Positions 43,280 through 51,286 are shown, counted from the stretch's first letter. The stretch is DNA of 64,000 nt from Hyphomicrobiales bacterium (GCA_900467685.1 UBQX01000031.1:1-64000), one strand, 5' to 3'. The notes: a model not told the origin generated them from the letters alone. Numbers and translations are program-made.

Positions 43280-44413
43280 CTAGACAATCCCCCACGCCCG
43301 AAACCTCCCTCTCCCGGTCATCTCCCTCAAACCAAGCTCCTGCACGATCCGGCGCGCTCCCTGCGGCGTCACCTCAAGTGTCTTCGCCACCATGCCGGCC
43401 GAGATCAACGGCCGCGCCATGACGAGCTCGACGAGCTCTGGCAGCCTGGATGACGTTCGCCGTCCTTCGAGTTTGCGCATCATCATCTGCCGCGCCAGCA
43501 CCAGGCGATCATGTTCTTTCAGCCCCGTCTCGGCGGAGTTTGTCAGCGCCCTTGCTATCGCCAGCAACCGCGTCTCCCGATCTCGATGCCGGCGCCGATC
43601 GACAGGAATAGCCTTGAACCCCAAATTGATCGCCGCGAGATGTCCGCCGGTGGTCACACCGCCTTCGCGAAGCACCGAGGCGGCCAATAGCCGACCGAGC
43701 CAAGGCGCATGCTGGAGCACGGCGATCTCATTCCAGGCGTCGAGGGCGACGATGGCCTGCAGGACCGGTGGCAGATCCTGGGACCGCGCCAGCACGGCCT
43801 GCCACTCCGCCAGCCGCTCGTCCTCATCCCAGTCGAGGTCGTAGACGAACGGATCCTTGTCCGAAGTGTTTTTCGCGCGCCCCGGCTTCTTCGCTTCTTC
43901 AATCGCGGCGTCCGAGCGGGCAAGAACCGCATCGATCGCGGCAAACGCATCACCCAGACCATCATTGTCGGGATCCTCCGCCTCCCCTACCTCTGCCCCA
44001 GTGCCGCCCACCTCAACATTGTTATCCGGCAGCCCCTCCCCGTCGCCACCCAATGATGCAGCGGGCCACGCCCGCCCGCGCAGCGAAGCGAGGCCTTGAG
44101 CGGAGAGCGCCCAACCAGGCGGATGGGCGGCGATGCGGCGTCGGGTTTTCAGGATGTCGCGGGCGATGGTGAGTTCGTGCGTGGGTGCGCGGATGTCGCG
44201 AAGCGCGTCGTGCAGGACGAGGTCCTCGAGATGGACGAGTTCCCCATCGACCCAGAGCGAGGCATGCGCCTCAAGGAAATGCGAGCGCTCCAGAAAGCCC
44301 TCGCCGACGGCAGAACGGGCAATGCGCTCATCAAGACGGGCAAGCGCGACGGCGGCCTCGGAAATCGGCCGCAGCAGGCTCTGGATGGGCAATTTCGTCA
44401 GATTGTAAGACAT
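43280..44413 (-). CDS. RHE_PE00001-type plasmid protein (DUF1612 with helix-turn-helix)
   Basis: A 377-residue protein of a family found mainly on rhizobial plasmids. The N-terminal half ([60 protein letters not shown]) is a Fic-like/DUF1612-associated region. The middle is low-complexity and acidic (about 125-165). The C-terminus has DUF1612 and a helix-turn-helix ([20 protein letters not shown], about 340-359). Such proteins are probably DNA-binding and often lie near repABC. A long inverted repeat 84 bases upstream of its ATG may be its operator. Confidence 0.82.
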   Translation of the reverse strand: MSYNLTKLPIQSLLRPISEAAVALARLDERIARSAVGEGFLERSHFLEAHASLWVDGELVHLEDLVLHDALRDIRAPTHELTIARDILKTRRRIAAHPPGWALSAQGLASLRGRAWPAASLGGDGEGLPDNNVEVGGTGAEVGEAEDPDNDGLGDAFAAIDAVLARSDAAIEEAKKPGRAKNTSDKDPFVYDLDWDEDERLAEWQAVLARSQDLPPVLQAIVALDAWNEIAVLQHAPWLGRLLAASVLREGGVTTGGHLAAINLGFKAIPVDRRRHRDRETRLLAIARALTNSAETGLKEHDRLVLARQMMMRKLEGRRTSSRLPELVELVMARPLISAGMVAKTLEVTPQGARRIVQELGLREMTGRGRFRAWGIV

Positions 44414-44496
44414 TGAAATTATGGTAAATGATTCGTTAAGAGAAAGCTATATGTTGAATAGGGTTCTGTACTCCTCATTAGTGCTCCCGGAGTGCC

Positions 44497-44529
44497 TCAC
44501 TTCCGATAAGTAACCCTTATCGGAAGTGA
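44497..44529. promoter_or_regulatory. Perfect 14-base inverted repeat (TCACTTCCGATAAG / CTTATCGGAAGTGA)
   Basis: TCACTTCCGATAAG (44497-44510) and its exact reverse complement (44516-44529) are separated by TAACC. Outer bases GCCTCA and TGAGGC (44494-44499 and 44536-44541) extend the symmetry. There is no T-tract, so an operator or protein-binding site is more likely than a terminator. It lies between the divergently placed RHE_PE00001-type gene and the 3' end of the PemK-like toxin gene. Confidence 0.6.
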
Positions 44530-44628
44530 TTGATTTGAGGCAGGTGAAGGCTTAGAGTCGTGGTAACCACGTCCGGAACAGAAGCTGGACGGCGGAGCTT
44601 GAAGGCGAACAACAGGATGACGAACTAT

Positions 44629-45060
44629 TCAATCGCTGCGAACGGTGGCTTTGTGACGCTGGCTTCGGGCGAGCTCCACAAACCGGCGCTTCACCTCCTC
44701 GAACAAGGCCGGGGGCAGCGGCCCGTGATATCCGCTCTCGCTGTCAACAGGGCGAACGTCAGGTCCCGGCCAAACAAAGCGGTTGCTTTCGGTCAGCACG
44801 ATCCACGACCGTTCGTCATCGAGACCCAGGCGGCGCTTGGTGGCAGGGGGGATTTCGATTGCTTCGCTGGGATCGGACGGTGGGGAATGCGTGATCGGCA
44901 AAATACGTACCGCGGGTGTCCCGTCTTCAAGCGTCGCAACAATCGCCAGTACGAGCGCAGGGCGGTCCTTGTCCCCTTCCTCCCGTCCTTCCAGATGCTG
45001 CCAATGCCAAAGATAGGAATAGCGAAAGACCCAGCCGACCTTGGGTTCAGTCGGCAACAT
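44629..45060 (-). CDS. PemK/MazF-like toxin
   Basis: A 143-residue protein with a PemK-like start (PKVGWVFRYSYLWHWQHLEG, then DKDRPALVLAIVATLEDG) and the core VRILPITHSPPSDPSEAIEI. Such proteins are growth inhibitors, usually ribonucleases, in plasmid addiction modules. The gene overlaps the 3' end of the upstream antitoxin gene by 14 bases, the normal arrangement for a coupled antitoxin-toxin pair. Length is longer than classic PemK (about 110 residues) because of an extra C-terminal helix. Confidence 0.72.
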   Translation of the reverse strand: MLPTEPKVGWVFRYSYLWHWQHLEGREEGDKDRPALVLAIVATLEDGTPAVRILPITHSPPSDPSEAIEIPPATKRRLGLDDERSWIVLTESNRFVWPGPDVRPVDSESGYHGPLPPALFEEVKRRFVELARSQRHKATVRSD

Positions 45061-45325
45061 TCTTGTCCATCAGCAGTTCGCCGTTGAGATGATCAAGGCC
45101 CGTCTCCATCGTCGAAGCCTCAATCGCGGCCAGCTCGTCATCACTGATCGCAGCCGTCAGATCGACGCGTCGGTCCCGCTTGGCCAGCCGAAGGTAGTCT
45201 TCATAGGCCATGAGCACTGTGCGGGGCCGACCGTTCTTGGTGATGATCACTGGCTCTCGCACGGCGGCATCCTGATATGCACCGAAATTCTTCGAAACCG
45301 CAGCTGCTGTCACAATCGACGTCAT
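45047..45325 (-). CDS. Phd/YefM-type antitoxin
   Basis: A 92-residue antitoxin starting MTSIVTAAAVSKNFGAYQDA, followed by EPVIITKNGRPRTVLMAYEDY, the Phd/YefM DNA-binding fold. Its C-terminal part (DDELAAIEASTMETGLDHLN) would wrap the PemK-like toxin encoded next. It probably represses its own promoter; two TTCCGGAA palindromes lie just upstream. The frame is open further upstream, but this ATG fits the family start. Confidence 0.85.
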   Translation of the reverse strand: MTSIVTAAAVSKNFGAYQDAAVREPVIITKNGRPRTVLMAYEDYLRLAKRDRRVDLTAAISDDELAAIEASTMETGLDHLNGELLMDKNVAD

Positions 45326-45340
45326 GGCAGATCTCCTTTG

Positions 45341-45366
45341 TTCCGGAATATACGGGCTTTCCGGAA
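45341..45366. promoter_or_regulatory. Paired TTCCGGAA palindromes, antitoxin operator candidate
   Basis: Two copies of the 8-base palindrome TTCCGGAA (45341-45348 and 45359-45366), 18 bases apart start to start, lie 16 bases before the antitoxin ATG and 37 bases before the divergent integrase-DUF736 gene. The spacing suits cooperative binding of antitoxin dimers. Confidence 0.55.
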
Positions 45367-45402
45367 TTTTTGCAAATTCTCTAAAGAATCTACAATCACA
45401 AG

Positions 45403-46239
45403 ATGAAGACAAAAGCTCCAAACGCCCTTTCCAGCAGCGAAACACTTGCGCGCCGGGTGGAAGAGCTCGATACCATCGCGTCCGTCTTGCCGATGGAGCG
45501 GCGTGACGAACTCGCCGAGTTGCTGACGGATCAGGATGTCGAGACGCTGCGCCATCTGGTCAATCAGGGAATGGGAGAAAATACCCTTCGAGCCCTGACG
45601 TCAGATCTTGCCTATCTGCAGGCTTGGTCGCTGGCTGCGATAGGCCGCTCCCTTTCCTGGCCGGCACCCGAAGCCCTGCTTTTGAAGTTTGTGGCGCATC
45701 ATCTTTGGGATCCAGAAAAACGTTTGCAGAATCCTGACCACGGGATGCCACTAGATGTCGAGGATAAGCTTCGGCTCCAGGGTCTACTACGATCGACTGG
45801 ACCTCATGCGCCTGACACTGTGCGCCGGCGCCTTGCCACCTGGTCGACGTTGACAAAATGGCGCGGGCTGGATGGCTGTTTCAGTTCCCCTGCCCTCAGG
45901 TCCGCAATCCGATTGACCAACTTCATCCAGTTCGACAAAGACGACATCGACAACGCCAAGGGAACCGGCCTCATCTCCACCATCGACCGGGACCTGGACA
46001 TCAAGGTTACACCGTTCGACTCCACCAACGAAAAGGCTCCAACGCATCGCGTCTATGCCAAGTCACCTCGCGGCCACGACATCGAAGTTGGCGGCATCTG
46101 GAAGAAGACTAACGGAGAAGGGAAGCCGTACTACACCCTCTCCATCAAGCGCCTCGGTTTCAACGCCAACTTGGGCCGCTACCCCGGCCAAGATGACCTG
46201 GCACTGCAGGCCATCATCGAATGGGAACCCCGCGATTGA
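45403..46239 (+). CDS. Chimeric protein: integrase N-terminal part fused to DUF736
   Basis: A 278-residue open frame made of two unrelated parts. Residues about 35-171 match the N-terminal SAM-like region of rhizobial tyrosine integrases (NQGMGENTLRALTSDLAYLQ, ALLLKFVAHHLWDPEKR, APDTVRRRLATWSTLTKWRG) and stop before the catalytic domain. Residues about 173-278 match DUF736 (GTGLISTIDRDLDIKVTPFD, VGGIWKKTNGEGKPYYTLSI), a small plasmid protein of unknown role. The join near base 45916 is in frame, most simply from a deletion between an integrase gene and a DUF736 gene. It has no recombinase activity; whether the DUF736 half functions is unknown. Two hairpins follow it. Confidence 0.8.
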   Translation: MKTKAPNALSSSETLARRVEELDTIASVLPMERRDELAELLTDQDVETLRHLVNQGMGENTLRALTSDLAYLQAWSLAAIGRSLSWPAPEALLLKFVAHHLWDPEKRLQNPDHGMPLDVEDKLRLQGLLRSTGPHAPDTVRRRLATWSTLTKWRGLDGCFSSPALRSAIRLTNFIQFDKDDIDNAKGTGLISTIDRDLDIKVTPFDSTNEKAPTHRVYAKSPRGHDIEVGGIWKKTNGEGKPYYTLSIKRLGFNANLGRYPGQDDLALQAIIEWEPRD

Positions 46240-46246
46240 TCGCTCT

Positions 46247-46325
46247 GGGAGGCCCGATCTCTGATCGGGCTCCCACCATAAAGAGCCGCTTACCCCGCAT
46301 TCGCTGGATATTCGGCTCTTTTTGT
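46247..46325. terminator. Two hairpins after the chimeric gene, the second with a T-tract
   Basis: GGGAGGCCCGATC and GATCGGGCTCCC (46247-46274) form a strong stem with one bulged base and no T-run. AAAGAGCCG (46280-46288) and CGGCTCTTT (46313-46321) form a second stem followed by TT, making a T-rich end. They separate the DUF736 chimera from the VbhA/Fic pair. Confidence 0.6.
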
Positions 46326-46357
46326 GCTAAGTTGAATAGTAACTGGAGGCTCTACCA

Positions 46358-46564
46358 ATGAACGTTCATGCCCCTCGCCCCGATCGCTCTCCGGAAGCTG
46401 TTGCAGCCCGACAGAAAGCCGTCGATCAGGCTCGTGCTGCCAATATGCGGCAGGGTTACACTGGCGATCCGGTTTTGGAAGAAGCAAACGGCCGTTACGT
46501 TGCGGGAGATATCACTTCCGAGGAAATGCGCCAAGAGTTGTTGGCCCGCTTCAAGCGGGCTTGA
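46358..46564 (+). CDS. VbhA-like antitoxin of a Fic toxin
   Basis: A 68-residue protein aligning with VbhA: AVDQARAANMRQGYTGDPVL, then EEANGRYVAGDITSEEMRQE. VbhA blocks its Fic partner by inserting a helix with the motif S/TxxxE(G/N). At that position this protein appears to read A28-N-M-R-Q32-G33, so both the Ser/Thr and the inhibitory Glu seem to be replaced. The partner gene follows after a terminator-like hairpin. The alignment is by eye from memory of the family. Confidence 0.75.
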   Translation: MNVHAPRPDRSPEAVAARQKAVDQARAANMRQGYTGDPVLEEANGRYVAGDITSEEMRQELLARFKRA

Positions 46565-46587
46565 TCATCACTTAGATATTTCTCGCG

Positions 46588-46617
46588 GCCGCCTGTGATC
46601 TCAGGCGGCTTTTTTGC
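46588..46617 (+). terminator. Intrinsic terminator between antitoxin and Fic toxin
   Basis: GCCGCCTG (46588-46595) and CAGGCGGC (46602-46609) form a perfect 8-base stem with a 6-base loop, followed by six T. The Fic ATG begins three bases after the T-run. Most transcripts should stop here, which would keep toxin levels below antitoxin levels. Confidence 0.85.
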
Positions 46618-47694
46618 ATGAGGTTTCGCTTGGCCCGCGATGATGAAGCCAAAGGCTCCTACACCTATCCAAACACTTCAGAGGATAAGGATTTCAGGGA
46701 TGTTCTGAAGAACAAGCTGGATATCAGAAGCCATTCGGCGCTGCGTGAGGCCGAATACGCTTTCACGGCTTTGAGGCAAACGGAGCTGGCTGAGGGAAAA
46801 GGTCCGACCGGTAATCACGACGCAGCGCATCTGAAGGCTCTGCACGGCTACATCTTTCAGGATGTCTATGAATGGGCAGGACATACGCGAAATGAAAGTC
46901 CTGTCGTCGATGGCCAGCGGGTAGAGCCGGTAGGTGGGCTTTCGAAGGGCGACACAACTTTCCTCCCCGGCTCGCGCATCGAAATGGGTCTCAACGAGGC
47001 GCTGAGGCCCGCCAGAGACGATCAGGGCCTAAGAGCTGCGACACCTGAGCAATTTGCCGAGAAAGCCGCGCACGTCCTTTCTGAGCTGAATTACGTTCAC
47101 GCTTTTCGGGAAGGCAATGGAAGGGCAAACGAGGCGCTAGTGGTCTCGTTGGGCCGCACCTACGGTCATGACATCGATCTTACCGTCATCACCAAGCCTC
47201 GCATGATCGAGGCATCCATTGAGACCACCAATGATCCGTCCAGTCCGGCGATGAAGCATCTCATCCAGGATGCGATGGATCCTAACCGCCGCGAGGCTAT
47301 CCGCAGTGCCATGTCAGATCTTGAGCAGGCTGGCGAGAATCCGTTCGAGCACAACATCCGGACGGCCCGCCCGGGCGAAGTGATCGAAGGGCAGGTTCTC
47401 GGGCACGACAATCGCGTGGCGAGCCTCGTGACCGACAGGGGGATTGTGGCCGTTGACCGCGCTGACCTTCCCGAGCGAATGCCTCCCGACGACGAGGAGG
47501 TGAAGTTCACCGCTCGATCTGATTTCAAGACTCTGGGGCGGCCGGAACAGGTCCAAGATGCCCAATCGCCGCCAGGTCAGCAAAAGGCCCAAGAGCCTCA
47601 GTCGCAGCACATCAACGCCGAGCTTAAGGCGATCGAAGCGCAGCAGCTTGCCGATCGCCAGCGAAACCGCGACCAAGACGACCGAGAGCGCTGA
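46618..47694 (+). CDS. Fic-domain protein, VbhT-like, with altered Fic motif
   Basis: A 358-residue protein: Fic domain (about 1-200), an OB-like segment (VIEGQVLGHDNRVASLVTDR, about 257-290) and a charged tail ending RQRNRDQDDRER. The Fic motif reads HAFREGNGRANE (161-172). Canonical HPFx(D/E)GNGRxxR keeps catalytic His and the first Arg, but the Pro is Ala and the second Arg, which holds the ATP gamma-phosphate, is Glu. No BID domain is present, unlike Bartonella VbhT. The ATG lies directly behind a terminator with no Shine-Dalgarno; a TTG at 46630 is an alternative start. The tail resembles that of the relaxase at 56046. Confidence 0.85.
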   Translation: MRFRLARDDEAKGSYTYPNTSEDKDFRDVLKNKLDIRSHSALREAEYAFTALRQTELAEGKGPTGNHDAAHLKALHGYIFQDVYEWAGHTRNESPVVDGQRVEPVGGLSKGDTTFLPGSRIEMGLNEALRPARDDQGLRAATPEQFAEKAAHVLSELNYVHAFREGNGRANEALVVSLGRTYGHDIDLTVITKPRMIEASIETTNDPSSPAMKHLIQDAMDPNRREAIRSAMSDLEQAGENPFEHNIRTARPGEVIEGQVLGHDNRVASLVTDRGIVAVDRADLPERMPPDDEEVKFTARSDFKTLGRPEQVQDAQSPPGQQKAQEPQSQHINAELKAIEAQQLADRQRNRDQDDRER

Positions 47695-47914
47695 CCTGCG
47701 GCCCGGTCGCTGCAGTGAGGGCCTGTGTCATTGGCCGGGGTGCCGGAGCTCTGCGCCCTCCCCTGTCCGTTGGATGATTTGACGGACAAACTACGATAGC
47801 CCCTCCCCCATTCAACCGCTGCGCGGTCCTACACTCCGTTGCGGCCCTACGGGTGCATGGGGTCGTTTCGCTATCTTCGGATCTTTGCCGTCAACCAACG
47901 AACAGGAGACGGCG

Positions 47915-48784
47915 ATGCAGAGCGTAAAGGACACCTACCAGCGGATAACCGACACCATCATTCAGCAGCTCGAGGCCGGCACCAAGCCTTGGATCCGGCC
48001 ATGGCGCGGAAACAGCCGCAGGTCGGCTACGCCGCTCCGCGCCTCCGGCGAAGCCTATCGCGGCATCAACGTGGTCATGCTGTGGCTCTCCGGGCAACTT
48101 GCCGGCCACGACGAAAACACATGGATGACTTACCGGCAGGCTCAGGAGCTTGGTGCTCAGGTCCGCAAGGGCGAACAGGGAACCCTCGTCGTCAAGTACG
48201 GCACCTTCACGCCGAAGGAGCAGGAGGCGGACGATCGTGCAATCCCCTATCTCAAGGGCTACACCGTCTTCAACGTCGAGCAGATCGACAACCTGCCTGA
48301 CCGCTTCAAGAGCCCGGCCGAGGCGGCGTCGATCGAGCCGGTTCCGGTTATCGACCATGTCGAAACCTTCATTCGGGCCACAGGCGCAAAGATAGCCTAC
48401 GGCGGAAAGCAAGCCTGCTATCGGCCTGGCCCCGATGACATCCAACTGCCGGAGCGCGGTCGGTTCCTCAGCGAGGTTCATCTTTACAGCACGATTTTTC
48501 ATGAGCTCGGGCACTGGAGCGGCGCAAAATCACGCCTTGATCGTGACCTTAGCGGGCGGTTCGGGAGCGAGACCTACGCAATGGAGGAGCTTATTGCCGA
48601 AATGTCAGCCGCGTTCGTCTGCGCCGATCTTGGCATTGAGCATGATCCGCGAGACAACACCGCGACTTACGTTGAAAACTGGCTCAAGGTGCTGAAGCAG
48701 GATTCACGTGCAGTCATCACTGCCGCCGCGAAGGCTCAGGCAGTCGCTGACTATCTCCGACAGTTCAGCTCTTCTACAGGGTAG
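47915..48784 (+). CDS. ardC: ArdC-family antirestriction protein
   Basis: A 289-residue protein with the ssDNA-binding ArdC N-terminal domain (DTIIQQLEAGTKPWIRPWRG, GINVVMLWLSGQ, KGEQGTLVVKYG) and a C-terminal zinc metallopeptidase-like domain with HExxH in YSTIFHELGHWSGAKSRLDR (about 190-209). ArdC helps entering plasmid DNA avoid restriction. The ATG at 47915 has AGGAGA upstream; the frame is open ten codons earlier. It is transcribed towards repA and separated from it by regulatory palindromes. Confidence 0.92.
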   Translation: MQSVKDTYQRITDTIIQQLEAGTKPWIRPWRGNSRRSATPLRASGEAYRGINVVMLWLSGQLAGHDENTWMTYRQAQELGAQVRKGEQGTLVVKYGTFTPKEQEADDRAIPYLKGYTVFNVEQIDNLPDRFKSPAEAASIEPVPVIDHVETFIRATGAKIAYGGKQACYRPGPDDIQLPERGRFLSEVHLYSTIFHELGHWSGAKSRLDRDLSGRFGSETYAMEELIAEMSAAFVCADLGIEHDPRDNTATYVENWLKVLKQDSRAVITAAAKAQAVADYLRQFSSSTG

Positions 48785-48827
48785 GGCCCTTCGCAAAACT
48801 GTCGGGCCTCATGCGCATCGATCCAAA

Positions 48828-48879
48828 ACTTTACAACTGTAAAGTCGGGCATCCTTGATGCGTTAACTTCTTGTTAACG
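48828..48879. promoter_or_regulatory. repABC upstream palindromes (partition-site or operator candidates)
   Basis: ACTTTACAACTGTAAAGT (48828-48845) has perfect 8-base arms round AC and resembles repABC parS palindromes, although the outer GTT/AAC and central GC of the usual consensus differ. CGTTAAC and GTTAACG (48861-48867, 48873-48879) form a second dyad round TTCTT. Both lie in the 179-base region that should hold the repA promoter. Confidence 0.45.
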
Positions 48880-48963
48880 AAAAACGCCTTGAAGAATCGG
48901 AGTCAGTCTGGCATCCCTGACGGAAATGATCTCGTAAAGTGATCAGAACCGTCAGAGGTTTGA

Positions 48964-50178
48964 ATGTTGCAGCCAGCTTCTCAGAGCGTCAGAGACACTG
49001 CGTCGAAGATCGAGGTCTACACCTCGAAACTCTCTGCGGAGCTGAACGATATGCGTGAAGCTGTCTATCCACCCTCTGCGCAGAAAACATTTGGCCGGAC
49101 ATTCTCAACCCTTGACCTAGTGAGGCTACTCAAGGTTCCGGAAAGTACTCTTCGCCAGTTGACGCTGGAAGGGAAGGGGCCTTTGCCCGAGCGCGCAGAA
49201 AACAATAGGCGAACGTACACGATAGAGCAGGTCAAGGAACTGAGGCGATTCCTGGCCGAACTTCGTCCTGACGAAGCTGGCGAGATGCTTCCGCATCGTC
49301 GCAAAGGGGAAAAGCTTCAGGTAATTGCTACGGCGAATTTTAAAGGTGGTAGTTCCAAGACAACCACTTCTATCCATCTCGCACATTTTCTAGGGCTTCA
49401 GGGTTATCGGGTCTTGTGTCTGGATCTTGATCCGCAAGCATCGATGACTGCGCTATTTGGTATTCAGCCCGAGTTCGATCTCGGCGAGAACCAGACAGCC
49501 TATGCAGCCATTCGATATGACAATGAGAGGCGGCCGCTCGCTGAAGTGATCCGGCCAACTTATTTCCCAGGTGTCGATCTAGTTCCTGGCAATCTGGAGC
49601 TAATGGACTTTGAGTTTGATACCCCGTCCTATCTGACCTCGAAAACCAGAGATGACCTGGGTTTGTTTTTCGAGCGGTTAAGCAGTGCCCTGGCCCGCGT
49701 CGATGATCGATACGATATCGTTATCATCGACACCCCACCGTCCCTTGGATACTCGACACTCGCTGCTCTTTATGCAGCCACGTCCTTAATCATTACCGTT
49801 CACCCGGCGATGCTCGACGTTGCATCGTGCAATCAGTTCCTGATCATGATCTCCGATCTATCGGAGGTGCTGGGGCAGTTTGGAGCTAAATTCGAGCATG
49901 ACTTTTTCCGCTTCCTGCTCACGCGCGTGAACCCGAATGACGGGCCGCAGAAGTACATGTCCGGAGTCATGCGCCGATTGTTTGGTGATGATGTACTCGT
50001 TGCGGAGGCGCTCGAATCGACGGCAATCGCCGGTGCAGCGGTAGCGAAGAAGACCCTATACGAGCTTGAGTCGGGTGAGGTCGGTCGTGAAGCGTTGAAG
50101 CGCGCAATTGAGAGCGCTGACCGAGTTAACTCCGAGATCCTCGACCTCGTTCACAAAGTTTGGGGACGTAGCACATGA
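48964..50178 (+). CDS. repA: RepA, ParA-type partition ATPase of the repABC operon
   Basis: A 404-residue partition ATPase. Residues about 35-105 form the DNA-binding N-terminal part (LDLVRLLKVPESTLRQLTLE). The deviant Walker A is FKGGSSKTTTSIHLAHFLGL (about 124-143), followed by VLCLDLDPQASMTALFGIQP and IVIIDTPPSLGYSTLAALYA. It segregates the plasmid together with RepB and represses the operon. Its stop overlaps the repB start (ATGA). Confidence 0.96.
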   Translation: MLQPASQSVRDTASKIEVYTSKLSAELNDMREAVYPPSAQKTFGRTFSTLDLVRLLKVPESTLRQLTLEGKGPLPERAENNRRTYTIEQVKELRRFLAELRPDEAGEMLPHRRKGEKLQVIATANFKGGSSKTTTSIHLAHFLGLQGYRVLCLDLDPQASMTALFGIQPEFDLGENQTAYAAIRYDNERRPLAEVIRPTYFPGVDLVPGNLELMDFEFDTPSYLTSKTRDDLGLFFERLSSALARVDDRYDIVIIDTPPSLGYSTLAALYAATSLIITVHPAMLDVASCNQFLIMISDLSEVLGQFGAKFEHDFFRFLLTRVNPNDGPQKYMSGVMRRLFGDDVLVAEALESTAIAGAAVAKKTLYELESGEVGREALKRAIESADRVNSEILDLVHKVWGRST

Positions 50179-51188
50179 AGAAAAGCATCCTTCAGCAAAT
50201 GGCGGCCGCCGAAAGCCGGACGGAATCTCCTGTGTTGTCGGACGCGTCCGACAAGCCCTCCCTGGCGCGGCGGCACTCTTCACCTGTCATTTCCAATGTG
50301 GGTCGGGCACTGACACAGCTCACAGAAGATAGTGTCATTTCACTCGATCCTGACCGTATCGACCGCTCCCCCTATAGAGATCGCTTTGGCAACGACGAGG
50401 ACGCGGCCAAAGAGCTCGAGGCGCTTAAGATTTCAATCGCAAGTGAAGGCCAAAAAATTCCAGTTCTTGTTCGGCCGCATCCGACGAAAGCGGATCATTA
50501 TCAGCTTGCCTACGGTTACCGTCGATGGGCAGCGATCAAGGCCATAATGGCAGAATCGGATCGCCCAGAGACCATAAAGATCCGAGCCTATGTTCGAGAA
50601 CTTTCCGATCGGCAGTTGATTGAAGAGCAGTCACTCGAGAATGGTGTTCGGGAAAACCTGACCTGGATTGAGCAGGCAATGTGGGCCGTACAGCTGAAAA
50701 GTGCTGGCCTTTCCCATCGCGCCATGTGCCCAATCTTGGGAGCTTCAGAAGCGGCAATATCGCATCTTTTTCGAGTGACGGAGGCGGTTCCCGAAGACAT
50801 CATTCTTGCGATCGGAAGAGCAAAGGGAGTTGGTCGACCGAAATGGACCGCATTTGCCGAGTTGCTGAAAGATCCGAGCAGCGCAGCACGTGTTCGTAAA
50901 ATAATCGACACGGTCGAGTTTCGAGGCGCTGACAGCTCCAGCCGTATTGCCCAAGCGATACGAGCTGCAAGTTCGGCGGCCGACAAAGTGACTACGGAGC
51001 CAGCTGAAGAGATTGTTGACTTCGCCGTGGGTGACCGAGTTTTTGGCCGCATGAAGAGTAATTCGGCTGGAACTACGGTCTCAATCCCGAAGCAGGAACG
51101 CGCTTTCGCGCGCTGGCTCGCGGACCGAATGCCTGATCTTCTAAGCGAATACAACAATCGTTCAGATCCAACTCACCAAGAGGTGTGA
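50175..51188 (+). CDS. repB: RepB, ParB-type centromere-binding protein
   Basis: A 337-residue ParB-like protein. It shows the N-terminal RepA-contact region, the ParB core (IDRSPYRDRFGNDEDAAKEL, EGQKIPVLVRPHPTKADHYQ, LAYGYRRWAAIKAI, LIEEQSLENGVRENLTWIEQ; about 60-165) and a helix-turn-helix (GLSHRAMCPILGASEAAISH). It binds parS and works with RepA in segregation. The gene is coupled to repA and followed by the ctRNA region. Confidence 0.95.
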   Translation: MKKSILQQMAAAESRTESPVLSDASDKPSLARRHSSPVISNVGRALTQLTEDSVISLDPDRIDRSPYRDRFGNDEDAAKELEALKISIASEGQKIPVLVRPHPTKADHYQLAYGYRRWAAIKAIMAESDRPETIKIRAYVRELSDRQLIEEQSLENGVRENLTWIEQAMWAVQLKSAGLSHRAMCPILGASEAAISHLFRVTEAVPEDIILAIGRAKGVGRPKWTAFAELLKDPSSAARVRKIIDTVEFRGADSSSRIAQAIRAASSAADKVTTEPAEEIVDFAVGDRVFGRMKSNSAGTTVSIPKQERAFARWLADRMPDLLSEYNNRSDPTHQEV

Positions 51189-51231
51189 TCGAGACACTCG
51201 TTAATTGGTCAAGAGGAGAGACCGCGACAAA

Positions 51232-51286
51232 AGAAAAAGGCCCCCAAAACGTTTCCGTCATGGAAGCCTCTCTCAATTCCTAGCAA
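51232..51286 (-). ncRNA. Counter-transcribed RNA controlling repC
   Basis: In the repB-repC gap the minus strand carries TTGACT (51320-51315) and GATTCT (51297-51292) spaced by 17 bases, then a transcript of about 55 bases with a hairpin, AGGCTTCCA pairing with TGGGGGCCT through two G-U pairs, followed by TTTTTCTTTT. Position, length and structure match the antisense RNA of repABC plasmids, which limits RepC synthesis and determines incompatibility. End points are estimates. Confidence 0.8.

Noticed and set aside
43280-44413. Active Fic toxin assignment for the RHE_PE00001-type protein because of its Fic-like N-terminal half
   Set aside because: No HPFxxGNGR motif is visible; DUF1612 and a helix-turn-helix explain the protein better.
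48861-48879. Terminator after ardC at the CGTTAAC...GTTAACG dyad
   Set aside because: The stem is AT-rich and short and has no T-tract; an operator in the repA promoter region is more likely.
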